NCBI RefSeq assembly: GCF_900454895.1
Contig: NZ_UGTA01000001.1
Span: 2,046,001-2,110,000, forward strand
Reading direction: 5' to 3'
Length of the DNA: 64,000 bases
Source of the DNA: Phocoenobacter uteri
Lineage (GTDB): Bacteria; Pseudomonadota; Gammaproteobacteria; Enterobacterales; Pasteurellaceae
Made by a program: the position numbers and the translations under genes. Below the pieces are notes generated by a model. The model made no database searches, had not been told where the DNA came from, and saw only the letters and a list, made by a program, of their open reading frames with translations. Below are positions 59,023-64,000 of this stretch, in pieces. How positions within the stretch are numbered: the first letter of the stretch is position 1; each line of letters starts with the position of its first letter.

Positions 59023-60762
59023 ATGAAAGGTCTTATTCCTCGTTCATTTATTGATGATTTGATTGCTCGTACTGATATTGTGCAACTCATTGACTCTCGT
59101 GTAAAACTTAAAAAAGCTGGGCGAAATTATCAAGCCTGTTGCCCTTTTCATCACGAGAAAACCCCTTCTTTTTCTGTTAGTCCTAGCAAGCAGTTTTATC
59201 ACTGTTTTGGCTGTGGAGTGAGCGGTAATGTCATTTCATTTTTGATGGATTATGAAAAGTTAGAGTTCGTTGAAGCTGTTGAAGAACTTGCGGGTTTATA
59301 TGGATTGGAAGTGCCACGAGAAAATATGTCGGCATCGGATAATACCAAAAATAAACCTAGTTTTAAGGCGAAGCGTAACTTGTATGAGTTAATGAATGAA
59401 ATTGCAAAATTTTATCAAAATTTAACCGCTTCAAATCCGCATAGTTTGAGCTATTTAGAAGAGCGAGGGCTTTCTAAGGCAATTATTGAGAAATTTGAGT
59501 TGGGCTTTGTTCCGAATTCAATGGATTCTGTATTAAAGAAATTTGGTGTCAATAAACAAGAAATTGATAAATTATTTGATACAGGTATGCTTTCTCGTAG
59601 TGATAATGGTCGAGTTTATGATCGTTTTCGTAATCGGGTTATGTTTCCGATTCGTGATCGTCGTGGACGAGTTATTGCTTTTGGTGGGCGTGTACTAGGC
59701 GATGAAAAACCGAAATATTTAAACTCGCCAGAGTCTGCAATTTATCATAAAGGGAGTGAGCTTTATGGTTTATATCAGGCAACTCAGCTCAATTCAAATC
59801 CGACTTATTTAATTGTTGTTGAAGGCTATATGGACGTAGTAGCACTGGCTCAGTTTGGTGTGGATAACGTGGTAGCATCGCTTGGAACAGCAACAACAGG
59901 TGAACAAATTCAGCAAATGTTTCGTCATACCGAACAGGTCATTTGTTGTTATGATGGTGACCGAGCTGGAAAAGAGGCTGCGTGGCGAGCCTTAGAAAAT
60001 GCTTTGCCTTATTTAGAAGATGGGCGACAACTAAAATTTATCTTTTTGCCTGATGGCGAAGATCCTGATTCATTTGTGAGAAAGCACGGCAAAGAAGGAT
60101 TTGAACAATATTTAGAGCAGGCTCAATCATTAAGTGAATTTTTATTTGGTTCATTGCTAAACCAAGTTGATCTTTCAAGTAAAGAAGGAAAATCGAAATT
60201 AGCATCTTTGGCATTGCCATTATTAAAACAGATTCCAGGTGAAATGTTACGTATGTATTTACGTGATATTTTAGGACAAAAATTAGGTGTGCTTGATCCT
60301 TCGCAGTTGGAAAAATTATTGCCTAAGCAACAACAAAAAGAGAGTAAATCTCAGCCAAAATTAGAGCAAACTCCAATGCGACTTTTGGTGGCATTATTAT
60401 TACAAAATACCTATTTAGTAAAAAATGTGGATGATTTGCAACCGTTAAAAACATTAGATATTGCGGGCTTGCCTCTTTTTGAAGAATTAGTAGAATTGAT
60501 AAAACAGCATCAAGGAATTACAACGGGAGGAATTTTAGAGCATTATCGTGATAAAAAATTTTTCCGAACCCTTGAAATTTTGGCAAACTGGGATCATCTA
60601 GTAGCAGTTGAAAACATTGAAACAGCTTTTGAAGAAACGTTGGATTTTTTCTACAAAAAAGTCATTGAAAAACACATTGAAATGTTGATCGCAAAAGATC
60701 GTACTATGGGGCTAAATTCAGCAGAAAAAAAAGAGCTTGCACTATTGATTAGTCAGCAATAA
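59023..60762 (+). CDS. dnaG: DNA primase
   Basis: Makes RNA primers for replication. The N-terminal CHC2 zinc finger is CPFHHEKTPSFSVSPSKQFY then HCFGCG (about 40-66). The TOPRIM core has YLIVVEGYMDVVAL and the acidic CCYDGDRAGKEAAW. The C-terminal DnaB-interacting helical domain ends at residue 579. It lies 103 bases after rpsU. AAGGAAAATCA precedes the ATG. Confidence 0.98.
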   Translation: MKGLIPRSFIDDLIARTDIVQLIDSRVKLKKAGRNYQACCPFHHEKTPSFSVSPSKQFYHCFGCGVSGNVISFLMDYEKLEFVEAVEELAGLYGLEVPRENMSASDNTKNKPSFKAKRNLYELMNEIAKFYQNLTASNPHSLSYLEERGLSKAIIEKFELGFVPNSMDSVLKKFGVNKQEIDKLFDTGMLSRSDNGRVYDRFRNRVMFPIRDRRGRVIAFGGRVLGDEKPKYLNSPESAIYHKGSELYGLYQATQLNSNPTYLIVVEGYMDVVALAQFGVDNVVASLGTATTGEQIQQMFRHTEQVICCYDGDRAGKEAAWRALENALPYLEDGRQLKFIFLPDGEDPDSFVRKHGKEGFEQYLEQAQSLSEFLFGSLLNQVDLSSKEGKSKLASLALPLLKQIPGEMLRMYLRDILGQKLGVLDPSQLEKLLPKQQQKESKSQPKLEQTPMRLLVALLLQNTYLVKNVDDLQPLKTLDIAGLPLFEELVELIKQHQGITTGGILEHYRDKKFFRTLEILANWDHLVAVENIETAFEETLDFFYKKVIEKHIEMLIAKDRTMGLNSAEKKELALLISQQ

Positions 60763-60769
60763 TTTAGCA

Positions 60770-60800
60770 TTAACAATAATATTAAAAGTAGTGGTATAAT
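60770..60800 (+). promoter_or_regulatory. Internal promoter for rpoD
   Basis: An extended -10 TGGTATAAT (60792-60800) with a weak -35 TTAACA (60770-60775) lies in the dnaG-rpoD gap. It would allow rpoD transcription independent of rpsU. Confidence 0.55.
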
Positions 60801-60837
60801 TAACCCTCTTTTAAGTCAGAACAGCGGATATTCTAAA

Positions 60838-62670
60838 ATGGAAAAACAATCTCAACTTGAACTTCTTATTGCGCAAGGGCGTGAGCAGGGGTATTTAACA
60901 TTATCAGAAGTGCATGATCATCTTCCTGAGGATCTCGTTGATGCCGATCAAATCGAAGATATTATCCAAATGATCAATGATATGGGGATCAAAGTGCTTG
61001 AAACAGCACCTGATGCCGATGATTTGATGCTTTCTGAAAATATCACCGATGAAGATGTGGTAGAAGAGGCAACGAAAGTGCTTTCAACCGTTGAGTCTGA
61101 ATTAGGACGAACAACTGACCCTGTGCGTATGTATATGCGTGAGATGGGGACGGTTGAATTACTTACCCGTGAAGGGGAAATTGATATCGCAAAACGCATT
61201 GAAGAAGGAATTAACGAAGTTCAATGTGCGATTGCAGAATATCCAGAAGCATTGACCAACTTAATTGCGAGCTATGAGCAAGTTGAAGAAGGTACGATGC
61301 GAATTACCGATTTAATCACAGCCTTTGTGGAATCGGATATTGAATTAAGTGAAGAAATCAATGATGAGTTCTTGCTTGAAGAAGAAGCCGTTGATGACAG
61401 CGATGATGATGAAGACGAAGATGAAGACGATAGTGCGGATACATCAGATGATGATGGTGGTATCGATCCTGAATTAGCACGTCAAAAATTCTATGCATTA
61501 CGTGATCAACACGCAAAAGCGATTTTAACGGTGCAAAAATACGGTAGAACAAATAAAAAAGCAAAAGAGCAATTATTGATTCTTTCTGATATTTTCCGTG
61601 AATTCCGTTTAGTGCCGAAGCAATTTGATTTATTAGTTGATCAAATGCGTACTATTATGAAGAAAGTGCGTAAAGAAGAGCGTCACATTATGCGTCTTGT
61701 TGTGGAATATGCAAAAATGCCACGTGGTGCATTCTTAAAAGCGTTCCAAGGACACGAAACAGAAGATGCTTGGTTAGTGAAAGCGATTGAAGCAAATAAA
61801 GGTTATTCAGATAAATTGGCAGGTTATGCGGATCAACTACGTACCCATATGGCGAATTTAAAAACGATCGAAGAGCAAACTGGTTTAACGATTAAACAAA
61901 TTCGTGAAATTGGTGGACGTATTGCAGAAGGTGAGTTAAAAGCACGTCGTGCGAAAACAGAAATGATTGAAGCGAACTTACGTCTTGTTATTTCTATTGC
62001 GAAAAAATACACTAACCGTGGATTACAATTCTTAGATTTAATCCAAGAAGGTAACATCGGATTGATGAAAGCAGTAGATAAATTTGAATATCGTCGTGGT
62101 TATAAATTCTCTACTTATGCAACGTGGTGGATTCGTCAGGCAATTACACGTTCTATTGCGGATCAGGCTCGTACCATCCGTATTCCTGTGCATATGATTG
62201 AAACGATTAACAAATTAAATCGTATTTCTCGTCAATGTTTACAAGAAATGGGACGCGAAGCAACGCCAGAAGAACTAGCAGAAAAAATGGGAATGCCAGA
62301 AGAGAAAATTCGTAAAGTTTTAAAAATTGCGAAAGAGCCAATCTCAATGGAAACGCCAGTAGGTGATGACGATGATTCACATTTAGGTGATTTCATTGAA
62401 GATTCTTCTCTTGCTCAGCCACTAGATTCTGCAACATCAGAAAGTTTACGAATTGCAACAGGTGGTGTATTAGAAGGCTTAACACCACGTGAAGCGAAAG
62501 TATTACGTATGCGTTTTGGTATTGATATGAATACTGACCACACGTTAGAGGAAGTGGGTAAACAGTTTGATGTAACCCGTGAGCGTATTCGTCAGATTGA
62601 AGCGAAAGCATTACGTAAACTTCGTCATCCAAGTCGTTCGGAAACATTACGTAGTTTCTTAGATGAATAA
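60838..62670 (+). CDS. rpoD: RNA polymerase sigma factor RpoD (sigma-70)
   Basis: The primary sigma factor, 610 residues. Region 1.1 is at the N-terminus (SQLELLIAQGREQGYLTLSE). The non-conserved region holds a very acidic run of Asp and Glu near residues 185-207. Regions 2.1-2.4 include NLRLVISIAKKYTNRGLQFL and YKFSTYATWWIRQAITRSIA, the -10 recognition helix. Region 4.2 is VTRERIRQIEAKALRKLRHP. It recognises the TTGACA/TATAAT promoters proposed throughout this window. Confidence 0.99.
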   Translation: MEKQSQLELLIAQGREQGYLTLSEVHDHLPEDLVDADQIEDIIQMINDMGIKVLETAPDADDLMLSENITDEDVVEEATKVLSTVESELGRTTDPVRMYMREMGTVELLTREGEIDIAKRIEEGINEVQCAIAEYPEALTNLIASYEQVEEGTMRITDLITAFVESDIELSEEINDEFLLEEEAVDDSDDDEDEDEDDSADTSDDDGGIDPELARQKFYALRDQHAKAILTVQKYGRTNKKAKEQLLILSDIFREFRLVPKQFDLLVDQMRTIMKKVRKEERHIMRLVVEYAKMPRGAFLKAFQGHETEDAWLVKAIEANKGYSDKLAGYADQLRTHMANLKTIEEQTGLTIKQIREIGGRIAEGELKARRAKTEMIEANLRLVISIAKKYTNRGLQFLDLIQEGNIGLMKAVDKFEYRRGYKFSTYATWWIRQAITRSIADQARTIRIPVHMIETINKLNRISRQCLQEMGREATPEELAEKMGMPEEKIRKVLKIAKEPISMETPVGDDDDSHLGDFIEDSSLAQPLDSATSESLRIATGGVLEGLTPREAKVLRMRFGIDMNTDHTLEEVGKQFDVTRERIRQIEAKALRKLRHPSRSETLRSFLDE

Positions 62671-62688
62671 ATTGTAAATTTTAATCAA

Positions 62689-62717
62689 AAAAATACCGCT
62701 TCACAGGCGGTATTTTT
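62689..62717 (+). terminator. rpoD terminator containing an uptake core
   Basis: AAAAATACCGC (62689-62699) pairs exactly with GCGGTATTTTT (62707-62717), loop 7 bases. A strong terminator whose left arm includes the ACCGCTT uptake core. Confidence 0.92.
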
Positions 62718-63030
62718 GTTTAGAAAACCCTCCAATTCTAGTTCCTTATTTAAGGAATTATCATTCAGATCATTGAAGCATAACTTTTGAGCTTTTCAGA
62801 GAATAGCTGTGTTTTTTATGTTTCATTTCTCCCTTTTTTAAAACTCCAATATATTTGATAAATTTGCTTAATTCATTGAGAGATGGAGCAAAATAGATGT
62901 AATTTTAATCACTTTATGAGTATAAAATTCAAACAACTGGTCATAAGTAGTAAAAAATAAACTTGAAAATAGGATAAAAATAGTAATAATAACAATTCTT
63001 ATTTTTGTTGACTCTCAAGGATTTCTGTTT
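62718..63030 (+). promoter_or_regulatory. Control region of the TbpB-like gene
   Basis: No gene is seen. A small inverted repeat TTCCTTATTTAAGGAA lies near 62741. From about 62973 to 63005 the AT-rich run GATAAAAATAGTAATAATAAC and beyond contains several NATWAT-like hexamers, a weak match to a Fur box. AAGGA (63017-63021) is the ribosome site. Confidence 0.4.
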
Positions 63031-64000
63031 ATGGAACGACCATCAAAAAAATGTGTTTTTAACCTAAAATATCTTACTTTTTTATTTCCAACTTTATTAA
63101 CAGCTTGTTCATCTGGTGGATCATTTGATGTTGCTGATGTTGAGAAGCCTTCTGTACAAGATTCAAACCCAGTTGTTACCCCAATTAAGAAAATAGATGA
63201 TAGTTCAGATGTGAAGAAGTCTAATGAACAAATTTCTGATGATTTTTATAAACCAAAAACTGGTGCAACGGCGGATATTCCACAAGCCGTGACCAAAGGT
63301 ATGTGGGGAAATACGGTTGATGAAGAAAAAGAAATTGTGATTGATGAATTTTTTGCAACGGATCGCAATGATAATCCAAAACACGATGAGTTGCAGGCAG
63401 ATCACGATTATCAAATGGGCAAACCATTTGGTAATGCAACCGTTATACAGCATTCAAATGATGGCTTGAATGAATCTAAGAAACGAAATTATCAGTTTAC
63501 CAACAATGGTTTTGAGTTTTATGAAACAGGATTAGCTCATCACGATAAGACTACAGGAAATAAAGCCATCAAAGGAAAATTAAAAGGCTATATTTTTTAT
63601 AAAGGCGTAAATCCATCCGCCAGTTTAGTAAAAAAAGAAACCGAATATAACGGTGAGTGGGCATTTACCACTGATGCTAAAAGCACACGAACTAAACACA
63701 AAGATTTTAGTGGTGAGAATCCAATGAATGATATTGCAGGGAAAACGCACGGTGCATTTTCTTACGCTGAAAGTATAAATAAAGGTGGAGCTATTACGGA
63801 TAAAGGAAAATTCGGGCATACCTCAAAATTTGTGGTTGATCGTGAAAAAGGCATTGTAACTGGGGAATTTGTTGCCAATGGCTATTGCAGTAGAGATTGT
63901 GCAGTTCAAGAAATCAGAAAACGTTATACCTTTGAAGCAAAAATCGTAGGTAACCGTTTTCAAGGTAATGTCACAGCGGTTGATGGCGAAGATACCTTAT
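63031..64000 (+). CDS. TbpB-like surface lipoprotein (cut by window edge)
   Basis: The first 323 codons of a gene open to the window edge. The N-terminus is a lipoprotein signal: hydrophobic LTFLFPTLLTAC with Cys26 in an LTAC lipobox, followed by a glycine/serine stretch SSGGSFDVADVEKP close to the TbpB start. Later text (GEWAFTTDA, FGHTSKFVVDREKGIVTGEF and NGYCSRDCAVQEIRKRYTFE) follows the handle and beta-barrel of a TbpB N-lobe. TbpB binds iron-loaded transferrin for TbpA. The Cys pair in YCSRDC is not in the TbpB I know best, so a variant or related receptor is possible. The gene tbpA would be expected beyond the edge. Confidence 0.75.
   Translation, partial: MERPSKKCVFNLKYLTFLFPTLLTACSSGGSFDVADVEKPSVQDSNPVVTPIKKIDDSSDVKKSNEQISDDFYKPKTGATADIPQAVTKGMWGNTVDEEKEIVIDEFFATDRNDNPKHDELQADHDYQMGKPFGNATVIQHSNDGLNESKKRNYQFTNNGFEFYETGLAHHDKTTGNKAIKGKLKGYIFYKGVNPSASLVKKETEYNGEWAFTTDAKSTRTKHKDFSGENPMNDIAGKTHGAFSYAESINKGGAITDKGKFGHTSKFVVDREKGIVTGEFVANGYCSRDCAVQEIRKRYTFEAKIVGNRFQGNVTAVDGEDTL

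Noticed and set aside
61390..61470. Low-complexity GATGA/GAAGA run as a contingency repeat
   Set aside because: It encodes the known acidic stretch of sigma-70, is not a regular tandem repeat, and frame changes would destroy an essential protein.
61358..61564. 68-codon His-rich open frame opposite rpoD
   Set aside because: It is the complement of the acidic Asp/Glu run in sigma-70 (GAT/GAA codons read back as ATC/TTC and CAT-type codons), so the His-rich look is an artefact.

Overview
The window is chromosomal DNA from a member of the Pasteurellaceae, most likely the Actinobacillus / Mannheimia / Bibersteinia side of the family. The evidence is low G+C, many copies of the short DNA-uptake core AAGCGGT / ACCGCTT in the ACAAGCGGT flavour (often as inverted pairs between genes), and typical family gene content: an OmpP5-type OmpA, a protein-D-like GlpQ, a periplasmic ATP-dependent DNA ligase and a TbpB-like lipoprotein. 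No rRNA, tRNA, CRISPR array or prophage was seen.

Layout. 1-3909 (minus) is the glyQ-glyS operon, with three extra genes between the two synthetase subunits: an FRG-domain protein, a small thioredoxin-fold protein and a DUF1016/YhcG PDDEXK nuclease. 4083-8057 (plus) holds yihY, dtd, fklB, an RhlE-type helicase and a 41-residue lipoprotein. 8125-10153 (minus) is glnB-lspA-ispH-sdhE. 10275-18085 is a sugar region: lacY-lacZ, a divergent LacI regulator with three operator-like palindromes and two CRP-like sites, then a galactosamine-type PTS (IIB, IIC, IID, no IIA) whose promoter carries four perfect 7-bp repeats next to a CRP-like site. 18346-26368 holds a SIMPL protein, trmO, menA, ompA, matP, a Lon-like protease, dcuB and erpA. 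26759-28903 is a trimeric autotransporter adhesin.

29028-32267 (minus) is coaBC-dut-slmA-yheU-crp, followed by a MITE-like palindrome and fxsA-gpsA-cysE-yajQ (32515-35345). talB is divergent from fxsA across a perfect CRP site. 36591-39971 holds yjdM, a DNA ligase behind a competence-type CRP-S site, a UmuD-like protein without catalytic residues behind two SOS boxes, nfo and a TorD-family chaperone. 39972-42881 is disturbed: it has a transposase remnant, fmt, a decayed membrane-protein gene and yagU, and it separates fmt from rsmB-trkA. 43117-48078 runs rsmB, trkA, a phosphopantetheinyl transferase, nudF and cpdA. 48149-50136 (minus) is rpsP-rimM-trmD-rplS. 50536-55961 holds glpQ, glpT, a DeoR regulator and glmS. 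The rest is an exported amidohydrolase, thyA, the rpsU-dnaG-rpoD operon and the start of a TbpB-like gene cut by the window edge.

How it fits together. A cAMP-CRP theme runs through the window. It encodes CRP and the cAMP phosphodiesterase CpdA. CRP-like sites lie in front of lac, the PTS, talB/fxsA and glpQ, and a CRP-S (Sxy-dependent competence) site lies in front of the ligase. The least ordinary items are the FRG/thioredoxin/PDDEXK insertion in the glycyl-tRNA synthetase operon, the SOS-controlled pseudo-UmuD, the 7-bp repeat in the PTS promoter, and the terminator-like hairpin that ends at the erpA start codon.
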